From G965222505 sp965222505 (GTDB taxonomy: Bacteria; Bacteroidota; Rhodothermia; Rhodothermales; DATKEJ01): a DNA stretch of 64,000 bases. The stretch is taken from NCBI GenBank assembly GCA_965222505.1, contig OZ244956.1, positions 1,240,001-1,304,000 of the forward strand, written 5' to 3'. Positions 24,231 through 32,590 of this stretch are shown piece by piece. The translations under genes were made by a program, and so were the position numbers. How positions within the stretch are numbered: position 1 is the stretch's first letter; every line of letters starts with the position of its first letter. The notes under the pieces were generated by a model. The model was not told the origin of the DNA and did not search any database. It saw only the letters and a program-made list of their open reading frames with translations.

Positions 24231-26843
24231 CTACCTTTGCAGCACGACGGTCCGTGTGGTGCGCAGGGTTTCACCTTGCACCTCAATCAGATAGACCCCG
24301 TTCGGCCATTCCGACCCTGCCTCTACGTGCAGGTCGACCGATGTGCCACCTGCTAACCACCCCTCATGTACACGGGCCACCTGCCGCCCCAACACATCGT
24401 AGACGGACACTTCTACCTGTTGCCGCTCACTCAAGTTGAGGGTAAATGTAAGATCCGATACAAAAGGATTTGGATAGGCATCCGAGAGCCTCAGCGCTTC
24501 TGGACCATCCACCACTACTTCAACCACGGGGCTGTATTCAAACGCACCATCTACGTCTACCTGCTTCAGCCGGAAGCGATGAACCCCCGTTTCCGGCATG
24601 GGCACTTTATACTGGTAGACCTGGACTTCATGGGTCGTCCCAAATCCTTCGACAAAGCCAATCGTCTCGAAGGCTGCATTGTGCCGGGCATGCTCAATAT
24701 AAAAACCGGCATTGTTCAGTTCGGAAACCGTAGTCCAGCCCAGTTGAATGGTGGCAGACGCAGGGTTTGCTTCAGCTTCAAAAGAGGCCAATTCAACCGG
24801 CAGGTTATCGTTTCTCAGGTAATCCGGCAAACCCGAGCCGTTGATGCAGGCATCCTCCGGGTTGCCGTCGCCGTTCGGGTCCGGGCATTCTTCTGCGGTC
24901 GGGATGCCGTCCCCATCATCATCGCTGTCCAGATAGTTGGGGATGCCGTCGCCGTCGGTATCATCGTTGAAGGGACTCCCGTTGCCGTCGGGATCTTCAT
25001 AGCGATTTTTGATCTGGTCGGTATCTCCGTCCATGCCCATCCCGGCATTCACGATGCCGGTGGCAATCAAGGAGACCATCTGATAGGCCTGGGTCAAATT
25101 GCCTTTATGGGTAAGGGTGATGGTGTAATATCCCTCTTCAGGATTAGGAATAACGATCTGCTCGGCGTTGTCTCGGGTATTGTCCCCACGACCAGCCCGC
25201 AAGTTTGGGTTTTCAGGGTAGAGGATCCACGGCATATAGGTTTGCCCATTGGGGCCGGTGATGCGCAGGTCTACATCATGCACCAGTTTGCTTCGCGGAT
25301 CATTCAACGCAGGGGGATGGACATCCGCCGGGGGGTCCGTCCAGGCAATGGTTACGCGCAGCGGCTCAGTCCCTTCAGATTCTACAGCAAACACATACTG
25401 TTGATTTTGGTAGAGTCGGAATTCCTGAAGTTGAAAGGGGTCAGGGTTGAGGGCATGGGCGCTCAGCACATCAGCCGCACCGGCTACATTGAGCAGTCCC
25501 CATCCATACCGATAATCGGGACCTTCTGCACCGGCTTCAAAGGCGGTATGGTAGAGCAACGCACGGACGGTTGAGGCCAGCATCGGCTGCCCAAGGTACC
25601 CAAACAGGGCATCGTAATGCTGATGGATCAGGCCAATCCCGGCGGCAACCACCGGTGCCGAAAAAGAGGTTCCGCTTGCAACCGAACGGTAGGCATCATC
25701 CGCCGTAGACCGGATGGTAAAGAGGCGTTCACCCGGTGCAACAAGGTCGGGTTTAATCCGGCCGTCATCGGTAGGCCCCCATACGCTAAAATAGGAGGTC
25801 TCTACACCTCCTGGAGATTGATAGCCACCGGGAATAAGCGGGGTTGCCCCCACCGACAGGATGTTTTTCGATAAACTGGCATCACCCGGGAGCGAGTCAT
25901 AGCCATCGATACCGCCATCTTTTTGCCGAACAGCATTGCTGGTCAAGTACCCATAGGTGGTATCCCAGTAGTAATGAAAAGTCCCCGGTTCCGGCCCGGC
26001 ACCCCGGTCATTGCCGGCGGCCTTTACGGGCAGGTAGTACGGGGCACTGTATGCAATCTCATCCCACCACTGCGAGGTGGAACTGTAGTATCCAAACCGA
26101 TAATCTTCCGATTCGCTGATATTGGAATTGCCGATCCAAAAGGGTGCCGTGACCCCATTCATAGTGAAGGTGCCCGACCAACCGGACAGGATGCCGTATG
26201 AATGGTTGGACACCCGAAGCCCCGCTGCTGCGGCTGCGACCATCTCGGCCGTGTCGTGAATGCTGTCATACGCCCAAATGGTTGAAGCAAAGGCCAGGCC
26301 CTGTGCTTCTGCATTCACACCCGTCGAGGCAATCACACCTGCTACCCCGGTTGCGTGGTTGTTATACACAAGCAACGGGTTATCCCGAATCAGGATACGC
26401 CCGTTTCCGCCATCGTCAAATTCCTGATGCGTAACCCGAATCCGGCCCGCATCCCACACCCCGATGTTTTGCCCGAAACCATCAAGATGATAGCCCGCCA
26501 GTGCCCCTGGCCAGAGTTGGTTGGCATGTATGGTTTCGGCAGCGGCTCGCCCCAGGGTGGTCTGAAATAACGGCATCCCCCCTTCAATCCCGATCAGCCG
26601 AACCAATCCACCATCATCCAGCACCGTATTTCGAGAAAGCCCGAACCGATCGACCAGGGAATCGCGTGCGGCATCCTGTTTCAGATGATAGGACCTGGCA
26701 TCCAATTCAAGCGCAGGCAATCGGCGTTGTGCATAGGCCGCGGGTGTACACAGGCCTGACAGGATGCAGAAAATGACTAATAGGTAGGCGCAGGACGATG
26801 CACGTATGCCCCAACCGCCTGTACGTTCGCCTCGACAGGACAT
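24231..26843 (-). CDS. Subtilisin-like (S8) protease with T9SS sorting domain
   Basis: The 870-residue exported protease has a signal peptide ending 'AAYAQ'. The S8 triad is D131 ('VWDAGRIRVTH'), H163 ('NNHATGVAG') and S393 ('ASGTSFSAP'), with the oxyanion Asn N278 in 'KAAGND'. Near 640-690 is a calcium-binding Asp-rich thrombospondin-3-like stretch ('DTDGDGIPNYLDSDDDGDG'). The 'RFRLKQVDVDGAF' domain shared with the window's cohesin-like paralogues follows, then a type A sorting domain ('DAYPNPF'). A strong AGGAGG site lies six bases before the ATG. It probably degrades protein at the cell surface. Confidence 0.93.
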   Translation of the reverse strand: MSCRGERTGGWGIRASSCAYLLVIFCILSGLCTPAAYAQRRLPALELDARSYHLKQDAARDSLVDRFGLSRNTVLDDGGLVRLIGIEGGMPLFQTTLGRAAAETIHANQLWPGALAGYHLDGFGQNIGVWDAGRIRVTHQEFDDGGNGRILIRDNPLLVYNNHATGVAGVIASTGVNAEAQGLAFASTIWAYDSIHDTAEMVAAAAAGLRVSNHSYGILSGWSGTFTMNGVTAPFWIGNSNISESEDYRFGYYSSTSQWWDEIAYSAPYYLPVKAAGNDRGAGPEPGTFHYYWDTTYGYLTSNAVRQKDGGIDGYDSLPGDASLSKNILSVGATPLIPGGYQSPGGVETSYFSVWGPTDDGRIKPDLVAPGERLFTIRSTADDAYRSVASGTSFSAPVVAAGIGLIHQHYDALFGYLGQPMLASTVRALLYHTAFEAGAEGPDYRYGWGLLNVAGAADVLSAHALNPDPFQLQEFRLYQNQQYVFAVESEGTEPLRVTIAWTDPPADVHPPALNDPRSKLVHDVDLRITGPNGQTYMPWILYPENPNLRAGRGDNTRDNAEQIVIPNPEEGYYTITLTHKGNLTQAYQMVSLIATGIVNAGMGMDGDTDQIKNRYEDPDGNGSPFNDDTDGDGIPNYLDSDDDGDGIPTAEECPDPNGDGNPEDACINGSGLPDYLRNDNLPVELASFEAEANPASATIQLGWTTVSELNNAGFYIEHARHNAAFETIGFVEGFGTTHEVQVYQYKVPMPETGVHRFRLKQVDVDGAFEYSPVVEVVVDGPEALRLSDAYPNPFVSDLTFTLNLSERQQVEVSVYDVLGRQVARVHEGWLAGGTSVDLHVEAGSEWPNGVYLIEVQGETLRTTRTVVLQR

Positions 26844-26931
26844 GGATTTCCTCCTTATAAATGCCTCTATGTGGGTATGCCTCTACCCTTAATACGCGTA
26901 AAAATACGAGGAAAAATCCAAATCAGCAAAA

Positions 26932-26960
26932 AAGGCACCGCCCCACGGGGGCGATGCCTT
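26932..26960 (-). terminator. Intrinsic terminator for the small membrane-protein gene
   Basis: Stem AAGGCA-C-CGCCCC / GGGGCG-A-TGCCTT with a 3-base loop. On the minus strand it is followed by TTTT-GCTG. It is placed 21 bases beyond the stop of the 26981-27271 gene and supports that small gene being real. Confidence 0.75.
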
Positions 26961-26980
26961 CCATAATAACAGCTTTTTGG

Positions 26981-27271
26981 TCAGGATTTCGACATCATAT
27001 TTTTGATGACTCCGATGATGGGAAGCAGTACGCCACCGCCTACGCCTGAAGCGGCAATGGTGGAAAGAATGCTGCCGATGTCCATCCCTGCACTTGTATC
27101 AACGGCCATGCCGAGCAAGCTCAGGACCCAACTTCCTATGCCACCGCCCAGGATGCCGACAACAGAATTCCAAAGGGTGCCGAGGCTAAAATTTTTGAGG
27201 AGACTACCTGCCACGTTACCACCAACGGCACCGCTTGCAAGGCTAATCAAAAGAGGAACGAGTCCTTCCAT
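26981..27271 (-). CDS. Small glycine-rich membrane protein, unknown function
   Basis: The 96-residue protein is almost entirely hydrophobic or small-residue: 'LLISLASGAVGGNVAGSLL', 'VVGILGGGIGSWVLSLLGM' and 'IAASGVGGGVLLPIIGVIK', giving about three membrane segments. It has the feel of GlsB-type or channel-like small membrane proteins but no family was recognised. A good terminator follows it and a leader hairpin precedes it (GAAATGGC/GCCATTTC, 27289-27312). It is transcribed alone on the minus strand. Confidence 0.6.
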   Translation of the reverse strand: MEGLVPLLISLASGAVGGNVAGSLLKNFSLGTLWNSVVGILGGGIGSWVLSLLGMAVDTSAGMDIGSILSTIAASGVGGGVLLPIIGVIKNMMSKS

Positions 27272-27288
27272 GATAGTATGGGGTTAAG

Positions 27289-27312
27289 GAAATGGCCTAC
27301 TATTGCCATTTC
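27289..27312 (-). other. Hairpin in the leader of the small membrane-protein gene
   Basis: Perfect 8-base arms GAAATGGC and GCCATTTC enclose an 8-base loop, 18 bases upstream of the ATG at 27271. It could be a regulatory leader fold or chance; the base content of the loop (CTACTATT) gives no hint. Confidence 0.35.
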
Positions 27313-27509
27313 GGGGTAAGGAAAGAGATTCGACCTGGTATCCTTCGTCCAATGTTGCCTGCTTCCATCAGGTGCGAATGTGATGAAGACGCTCATCGAC
27401 CGCGCGGAATACGGAGTGGGTTTGGGTTGGTGTTTAAGAAAACGCGTGGCCGTCTTTGCGAAACGCTACCTAAATGATAACAAAAAGGAGCCGTTACGAC
27501 AATTTTTTT

Positions 27510-27890
27510 TTATTCCGATGGGATCGAGAGCTTGGTTTTCGAGGATTCGGGCCGGGTCAGCATAGGCGGTAAATAAGGGGTGCGGCGCGCATTCAGGGTA
27601 TCGAGCACGGCATCATATACCTTGAGATAGGCTTCGTTATGCGCCGCGTAATAAGCCAGCGTTTGTGAAAAGACCTCCGGAGAAACCGCCCTTCGATGCA
27701 GGATCGAATCCCGCCAGGCCACGGCCCAATCCCCTGCTCGTTCTGCCCGTGCCCCGGCCAGGTGTAAGTCGGCCAGAACCTCAACGAGGGTACTGTCCGG
27801 CAATACCGCAACTTCCGGCTCAGGCGCGGTACAACCAGCCCCAAAAGCAACAGCCAGGAGCACAATCTTAGCGGGCCTCGGCAACAGCAT
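27510..27890 (-). CDS. DUF4296 family lipoprotein
   Basis: A 126-residue lipoprotein: leader 'MLLPRPAKIVLLAVAFGAGC', then 'LPDSTLVEVLADLHLAGARAER', the typical helix of DUF4296 found across Bacteroidota, and a second helical part with 'AHNEAYLKVYDAVLDTLNARR'. The start at 27890 overlaps the end of the DUF4837 gene by 23 bases; an ATG at 27902 would overlap by 35. Function unknown. It is the last gene of the trpA-DUF4837-DUF4296 unit. Confidence 0.85.
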   Translation of the reverse strand: MLLPRPAKIVLLAVAFGAGCTAPEPEVAVLPDSTLVEVLADLHLAGARAERAGDWAVAWRDSILHRRAVSPEVFSQTLAYYAAHNEAYLKVYDAVLDTLNARRTPYLPPMLTRPESSKTKLSIPSE

Positions 27891-29004
27891 AGGCGGCCTC
27901 ATCTTGCCGGGTTCGGAAGGTATAGGCGATGGCCTCAACCTGCCGCAGGAATTCGCGCTTGTTATACTTCGGGGCGAAGACCATCCCGTCAATCATGTAG
28001 ATACGACGTTGGGCTTCATCGTAGAAGGTATAATTCAAAATCGGGCCGCCCATGGCATCGCCCGTCATCCGCCACAAAGCCCGCGTTTCGTAGGCAAAGC
28101 GGTTCAGGAAATTGATATTTTCCGATTCCAGCGGGCGGCGCTGGTCAATCATGACGTAGGAACCTTCATACGTCCCCCGGACAAAGGTTTCCCAAAGGGA
28201 ATCCCGCGTAGCGATCACCCACTCCGGCGTTATGTCTGAAGGATCTCCGTTTTCAATGTACGCGATGGAAATCTCCCGCCACGTATCGGTCAGGACCCTC
28301 CGGTACCGTATGAAATTGATCGGCTGTACCCCAGCCGTGTAGAGGGTATCCTGGGCAAGGAAATAGTCATGCTGGATGTTTACGGCAAAATCGTGCTTTT
28401 CCATCAGGTCGACTTCCATTTCCGTCTGGCGCTTACGCCGGAACATGTCTTCCGTGAGGCGGTCACGGGTCTGCTCATTGAAGGCATAACGCAAAACATC
28501 GCCGTGGGAACGGATTTCCTGGGCGAGGGCTTCTGGAGATGGGCCGGTGGCATACACAACGAGTTGTTTCCGGTACCACAAGTCAGGCCGCTGAATCACG
28601 ACGGAGCGCCCGTTGGAAATCACCTGCGTCGAGGCTGAGTCCAGACTGGCCCGCATAAACTGACCGACGCTCGTCGGCTCATTCAGGGCGGCGGCAAAGA
28701 TCACGTATTTCTTCTTCTTGATGATTTTGTCCAATACCTGGGGATTCAGGTTGAGGCGCTCCAGACTGAACGAGGGTTCAGGAACGGGCAAGGTCTCGAT
28801 GTATTGACCCAATTCATTCCGAATGGCCTCGCCAATCGGCCCCTCCCAGGTGGTTGAATCCACGACGACGGTGATCGTGCCCTCTCGCCCGTTGGCAATG
28901 GGCCGCCGGTCCCCCGCATTACAACCCGACCCGGCGAGGCCGCCAAGCACCAACAATAACATCGTCCAAAAGGCACCTCTGTAATAACGGCTAACGTGCT
29001 TCAT
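27868..29004 (-). CDS. DUF4837 family lipoprotein
   Basis: A 378-residue lipoprotein (leader to 'GGLAGSGC'). The pattern 'TITVVVDSTTWEGPIGEAIRNELGQYIETLPVPEPSF' and 'SLERLNLNPQVLDKIIKKKKYVIFAA' is the hallmark of DUF4837, a family restricted largely to Bacteroidota. Function unknown. It overlaps trpA by 14 bases upstream and the DUF4296 gene downstream, so all three are probably co-transcribed. Confidence 0.9.
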   Translation of the reverse strand: MKHVSRYYRGAFWTMLLLVLGGLAGSGCNAGDRRPIANGREGTITVVVDSTTWEGPIGEAIRNELGQYIETLPVPEPSFSLERLNLNPQVLDKIIKKKKYVIFAAALNEPTSVGQFMRASLDSASTQVISNGRSVVIQRPDLWYRKQLVVYATGPSPEALAQEIRSHGDVLRYAFNEQTRDRLTEDMFRRKRQTEMEVDLMEKHDFAVNIQHDYFLAQDTLYTAGVQPINFIRYRRVLTDTWREISIAYIENGDPSDITPEWVIATRDSLWETFVRGTYEGSYVMIDQRRPLESENINFLNRFAYETRALWRMTGDAMGGPILNYTFYDEAQRRIYMIDGMVFAPKYNKREFLRQVEAIAYTFRTRQDEAAYAVAEAR

Positions 29005-29824
29005 CTAACGCTACGGGTCCATATTTAAGTTCAGAAATAAAACCGCCCACGGCAGCCAGGCGTTCGGCATCGGTCAAGGATACATCAGCCCAACAGGATT
29101 CGATACGATTGACCAGGGCCGAGCCAACGATAAAGCCATCCGTGTGCACACTCAGGGCCTGTGCCCGCTCATAGGATCCAATCCCAAACCCAACCAACAA
29201 CGGATTCTCCCTCACCTGCTTGCGTGCCCGTTGCAGGTAGGCCGAGATGCCATCAAGCTCCTGCAAGACCGAGCCGGTCAGGCCGGTGATGGACACGGCA
29301 TACACAAAGCCGGTCGCACGCCGGTCTATTTCAACCATGCGTGCCTCAGGGGTATTCGGGGCAATCAGGTGGACCACCTCCAATCCGGCCCGGGCGGCTT
29401 CTGCCTGAACCAGATCGGCTTCGGTGAGTGGGACATCGGGTAAAATGAGACCATCTACTCCGGAGGACCGGGCATCCCGGCAAAAGTTGCTCATTCCATA
29501 CCGAAAAACCGGATTGATGTACCCCATCAACAATACCGGTGTCTTGGAACGCGCCCGAAAGGCGGCAACCACATCAAACGCATCGGCCATGCGTACACCG
29601 TGGGCCAACGCACGCGCACTGGAGCGCTGAATGGGTAGCCCTTCGGCCAGGGGATCACTAAACGGCATACCGAGTTCGATGAAATCGGCACCGCTTTCGT
29701 CGATGGCGTGCAACAACGGCAATGTGGCCGAAGGTTCCGGGAAGCCATTGGTCAAGAAGAGGCCCATGGCCTTGTCCCCGCGGACACGAACAGCATCCAG
29801 GGTGGTACGCAAACGAGAGGTCAT
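28991..29824 (-). CDS. trpA: Tryptophan synthase alpha subunit
   Basis: This 277-residue (beta/alpha)8 enzyme cleaves indole-3-glycerol phosphate to indole, channelled to TrpB. E50 in 'DFIELGMPFSD' is the catalytic acid equivalent to Glu49. The position equivalent to catalytic Asp60 ('PLADG' in most members) is Glu here ('PLAEG', E61), a notable change. The phosphate loop 'GFIVGSALV' is present. No other trp gene is adjacent; upstream lies an IS982 insertion and divergent gltX. It is the first gene of a unit with DUF4837 and DUF4296, which are not known trp genes. Confidence 0.93.
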   Translation of the reverse strand: MTSRLRTTLDAVRVRGDKAMGLFLTNGFPEPSATLPLLHAIDESGADFIELGMPFSDPLAEGLPIQRSSARALAHGVRMADAFDVVAAFRARSKTPVLLMGYINPVFRYGMSNFCRDARSSGVDGLILPDVPLTEADLVQAEAARAGLEVVHLIAPNTPEARMVEIDRRATGFVYAVSITGLTGSVLQELDGISAYLQRARKQVRENPLLVGFGIGSYERAQALSVHTDGFIVGSALVNRIESCWADVSLTDAERLAAVGGFISELKYGPVALDEAR

Positions 29825-29857
29825 AAAGTACTCATGCGGTGTTCAGCACGCACGCTC

Positions 29858-29867
29858 ATCGACAATT
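29858..29867 (+). repeat. Left copy of 10-base direct repeat flanking the IS (putative target duplication)
   Basis: ATCGACAATT occurs here and again at 30862-30871, just outside the inverted ends of the insertion element. The length is close to the range reported for IS982-family duplications. The exact boundary is blurred because the area is itself a GACAATT-type heptamer repeat. Confidence 0.6.
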
Positions 29868-29883
29868 GACAATGCGAATCAAG
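29865..29883 (+). repeat. Left inverted end of the IS982-family element
   Basis: The 19 bases match the reverse complement of 30845-30863 except for one position. The inner 14 (CAATGCGAATCAAG) pair exactly with 30845-30858. Confidence 0.75.
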
Positions 29884-29897
29884 GGTTGAGAACCCGA

Positions 29898-29962
29898 TAG
29901 AGCGCCGAGATGTTAAGAGTGAATCTTCAAACCCTCACTCAAAACACCAAATCGACGCTCTA
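29898..29962 (+). promoter_or_regulatory. Inverted pair covering the transposase start codon
   Basis: TAGAGCG at 29898-29904 can pair with CGCTCTA at 29956-29962, the last base pair touching the ATG at 29962. In a transcript entering from outside, such pairing would hide the start, a device known to limit transposase translation in other IS elements. This role is inferred. Confidence 0.4.
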
Positions 29963-30849
29963 TGGATTGGCAATATAAGCTTATTGACCTGTTTTTGTTC
30001 GTCTCTGATCAACTTGAAGACGGCCTTTGGGTGCACGCCCAGAGATTCAGTAATAACAACAAGCCTGCGTTCAGCGACCAAGAAGCGATCACGCTTTACT
30101 TGTTCGGCATTATGCGTAAACATAGAGAAATAAAAACCATACATGATTACGCTCGGGACCATCTACTCGATTGGTTTCCGGCCTTGCCGAGTTATCAGGC
30201 TTTTGCAAACCGTGTTAACACACTCGGGTCTGTTTTTCACGCCTTGATTGAACCCATGCTCCGGCAAGCTGGGCGTAAGCACTTAGTCGAATCGGTCAAG
30301 ATCTTGGATTCGATGCCGGTGATGCTGGCAAACAACAGTCGAAGCGGTAGTGCCCGTGTGGCCCGTGAAGTGGCCAACAAGGGCTATTGTAGCTCGAAGA
30401 AGACCTATTATCATGGTGTCAAAGTGCATGCCTTGGCCACTCGGAAAAACAAGTCGATTCCCTTACCAGAGGTGCTGCATATTTCAGCAGCTTCAGAGAA
30501 TGACTTGAGTTTTGCTCGGCCCTTGTTTGGGTATTTGCAAGACTGCGAACTCTTCGCTGACAAGATCTACAGTGACGACAAGCTCAAAGAGCAACTTAAG
30601 AAAGAACAGAATGTTACGCTATATACCCCCGTCAAGCGAAAGAAGGGGCAGAAACGTTTGCATTTTGATCAGAAACTCGAATCAACGGCAGTGAGTCGGG
30701 TGCGACAGCCGATAGAAAGTTTATTCAACTGGATCAATGAGAAAACGGGCATTGAAGTAGCCTCAAAAGTGCGTTCGACCAAAGGCTTGATGGTTCATGT
30801 CTATGGTCGGCTCGCTGCGGCCATGTTCATGCTCGCTTTCTACTCTTGA
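29962..30849 (+). CDS. IS982 family transposase
   Basis: The 295-residue DDE transposase shows 'SVKILDSMPVML' (first Asp), 'ELFADKIYSDD' (second Asp) and 'RQPIESLFNWINEKTGIEVASKVRSTKGL' (Glu) in the order and spacing of the IS982 family. The N-terminal helical part 'FSDQEAITLYLFGIMRKH' fits as well. The frame is complete with no stop or shift, so it may be active. Codon use is more AT-rich than that of the neighbours, consistent with recent arrival. Confidence 0.9.
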   Translation: MDWQYKLIDLFLFVSDQLEDGLWVHAQRFSNNNKPAFSDQEAITLYLFGIMRKHREIKTIHDYARDHLLDWFPALPSYQAFANRVNTLGSVFHALIEPMLRQAGRKHLVESVKILDSMPVMLANNSRSGSARVAREVANKGYCSSKKTYYHGVKVHALATRKNKSIPLPEVLHISAASENDLSFARPLFGYLQDCELFADKIYSDDKLKEQLKKEQNVTLYTPVKRKKGQKRLHFDQKLESTAVSRVRQPIESLFNWINEKTGIEVASKVRSTKGLMVHVYGRLAAAMFMLAFYS

Positions 30850-30863
30850 TTCGCATTGACAAT
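30845..30863 (-). repeat. Right inverted end of the IS982-family element
   Basis: Pairs with 29865-29883 with one mismatch. It overlaps the transposase stop codon (30847-30849), which is common for compact IS elements. Confidence 0.75.
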
Positions 30864-30871
30864 CGACAATT
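30862..30871 (+). repeat. Right copy of 10-base direct repeat flanking the IS
   Basis: ATCGACAATT, identical to 29858-29867. It is followed by more heptamer-like sequence (ATTATTG-AC). Confidence 0.6.
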
Positions 30872-30957
30872 ATTATTGACTATTTTACCGTGTCTCTAAT
30901 GGCAAAGGGCCATAGCTGTGTTCCTGATCACCCTTAAAAATCAACAAACCCATACAA

Positions 30958-32460
30958 ATGTCTAACCCTCCTGCCGGTACCGTTCGGGTCCGGTTCGCCC
31001 CCAGTCCGACGGGCCTGCTGCACATCGGCGGCTTACGAACGGCCCTCTACAACTACCTCTTTGCCCGCAAACACCATGGGCAGTTTATCCTTCGCATCGA
31101 AGACACGGACCAGGAGCGTTTTGTTGCTGAAGCAGAACAAGACATCCATACCGAACTCGCCTGGGCCGGCCTTTTCTACGATGAAGGTCCTGACAAAGGG
31201 GGCAACTTTGCCCCTTACCACCAATCAGAACGCAAAGCCCTTTACCAGACCCATGCCCAGCAGTTACTGGATGCCGGGCATGCCTACTATGCCTTCGATA
31301 CGAAGGAAGAAATTGACGACATGCGCCGGCGGCTCGAAAAGTCCGGCAACCCCTCCCCCGGCTACAATGCCATCTCCCGGATGAGCATGACCAACAGCCT
31401 CACGCTTCCCAAAGAAGAAGTCGAGCGCCGGTTGGCCGCAGGTGCCCCCTATGTGGTCCGGCTGAAGGTACCCCGCCGGGAAACCGTCCGGTTCGAAGAC
31501 CTGGTGCGCGGCTGGGTCTCGTTTGATACCGATGGCATTGACGATCAGGTACTGATCAAATCTGACGGCCTGCCCACCTACCACCTGGCCAATGTGGTGG
31601 ATGATCACCTCATGCAAGTGACCCACGTGATCCGGGGAGAAGAATGGCTCCCCTCTACCCCGAAACACATCCTGATGTATTCGTTTTTCGGATGGACACC
31701 CCCACAAATGGCACACTTGCCCCTGATCATGAGCCCGACCGGCGGCAAGCTCTCCAAACGAAATGCCGAAAAAATGGGCATTCCCGTCTCGGTCCGGCAA
31801 TACCGAGCGGCCGGGTACGAACCTGCGGCCTTGCTGAACTTCCTGGCCTTCCTGGGCTGGAATCCTGGAGACGAACGGGAAGTCTTTACCCTCGATGAAT
31901 TGGTTGAAGCCTTTAGCATCGAACGGGTAGGCTCCAGTGGGGTCCAGTTCAACCTGGACAAACTGAAGTGGTACAACACCCAGCTCATCCGCCGGATGCC
32001 GGTTGAAACCCTGGCCGATGCCGCACGCCTCCATCTGGATGCCGCCGGATTTTCGGTGGAGCCGGATTACCTCCTGGCCGTCGCCGAACTGATGCAAGAA
32101 CGCATTACCTTCATCGTGGATCTGATCGAGACCGGGCGGTACTTCTTCGAAGACCCGACGGCCTATGACGAGAAAGCCCTCAAACGGTGGAAGGCCGAAA
32201 GCTCAACCTTCGTCACCGCCCTGGCCGACCAACTGGCACAGTTTGAGGGCGATTTCACACCTGAATCGGCACGGCAGGCCCTGCACGATTTTGCCGAGGT
32301 TCACGAAATCGGCCTGGGGAAAATCATGTTCCCTACCCGGCTCGCCCTGACCGGCATGCGGGGTGGCCCGGACCTTCCCGGCCTCATGGCGCTGATCGGG
32401 CGAACGGCCTGTATGCGTCGGCTCCGGTATGCTGCAACGGCCCTTGCTCCCGTTTCCTGA
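30958..32460 (+). CDS. gltX: Glutamate--tRNA ligase
   Basis: This 500-residue class I synthetase charges tRNA-Glu. It has the HIGH motif as 'HIGG' at 22-25 after 'RFAPSPTGLL', and KMSKS as 'KLSKR' at 264-268. The C-terminal anticodon-binding helical domain follows. Length and order are normal for bacterial GltX. The start at 30958 gives 'MSNPPAGTVRVRFAPSPTG', as expected. The gene is upstream of, and on the same strand as, the mutase subunit, with 130 bases between that hold a heptamer repeat. Confidence 0.97.
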   Translation: MSNPPAGTVRVRFAPSPTGLLHIGGLRTALYNYLFARKHHGQFILRIEDTDQERFVAEAEQDIHTELAWAGLFYDEGPDKGGNFAPYHQSERKALYQTHAQQLLDAGHAYYAFDTKEEIDDMRRRLEKSGNPSPGYNAISRMSMTNSLTLPKEEVERRLAAGAPYVVRLKVPRRETVRFEDLVRGWVSFDTDGIDDQVLIKSDGLPTYHLANVVDDHLMQVTHVIRGEEWLPSTPKHILMYSFFGWTPPQMAHLPLIMSPTGGKLSKRNAEKMGIPVSVRQYRAAGYEPAALLNFLAFLGWNPGDEREVFTLDELVEAFSIERVGSSGVQFNLDKLKWYNTQLIRRMPVETLADAARLHLDAAGFSVEPDYLLAVAELMQERITFIVDLIETGRYFFEDPTAYDEKALKRWKAESSTFVTALADQLAQFEGDFTPESARQALHDFAEVHEIGLGKIMFPTRLALTGMRGGPDLPGLMALIGRTACMRRLRYAATALAPVS

Positions 32461-32562
32461 GGGTACACAAGCTGTGCCCGACCCTGTTATTGAACCATTA
32501 ACGTGTTGCGTGAACTCAACCCGTGAGGTTGCTTCCACATACGCGGGTATAAGGTAGAAAAT

Positions 32563-32586
32563 CACGTAACACGCATCACGCATCAC
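32563..32586. repeat. Heptanucleotide tandem repeat (CACGCAT type)
   Basis: CACGTAA, then CACGCAT twice, then CAC. It ends four bases before the ATG of the mutase subunit, so it occupies the place where a ribosome-binding site would normally be. Confidence 0.65.
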
Positions 32587-32590
32587 AAAT

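Larger units (their letters stand above)
29868..30860 (+). mobile_element. IS982-family insertion sequence, about 1 kb, apparently intact
   Basis: It consists of one uninterrupted transposase gene bounded by 14-19-base inverted ends and a 10-base direct repeat. The size fits the IS982 family. It lies between trpA and gltX, which diverge, and does not interrupt either gene. The precise ends are uncertain by a few bases because of the flanking heptamer repeats. Near the left end a small hairpin GGGTT-GAG-AACCC (29883-29895) is present, as is an inverted pair TAGAGCG/CGCTCTA (29898-29962). Confidence 0.8.

Noticed and set aside
24366..25574. 402-residue plus-strand frame
   Set aside because: Antisense to the subtilisin gene with its complete catalytic triad; the frame is a by-product of codon bias.
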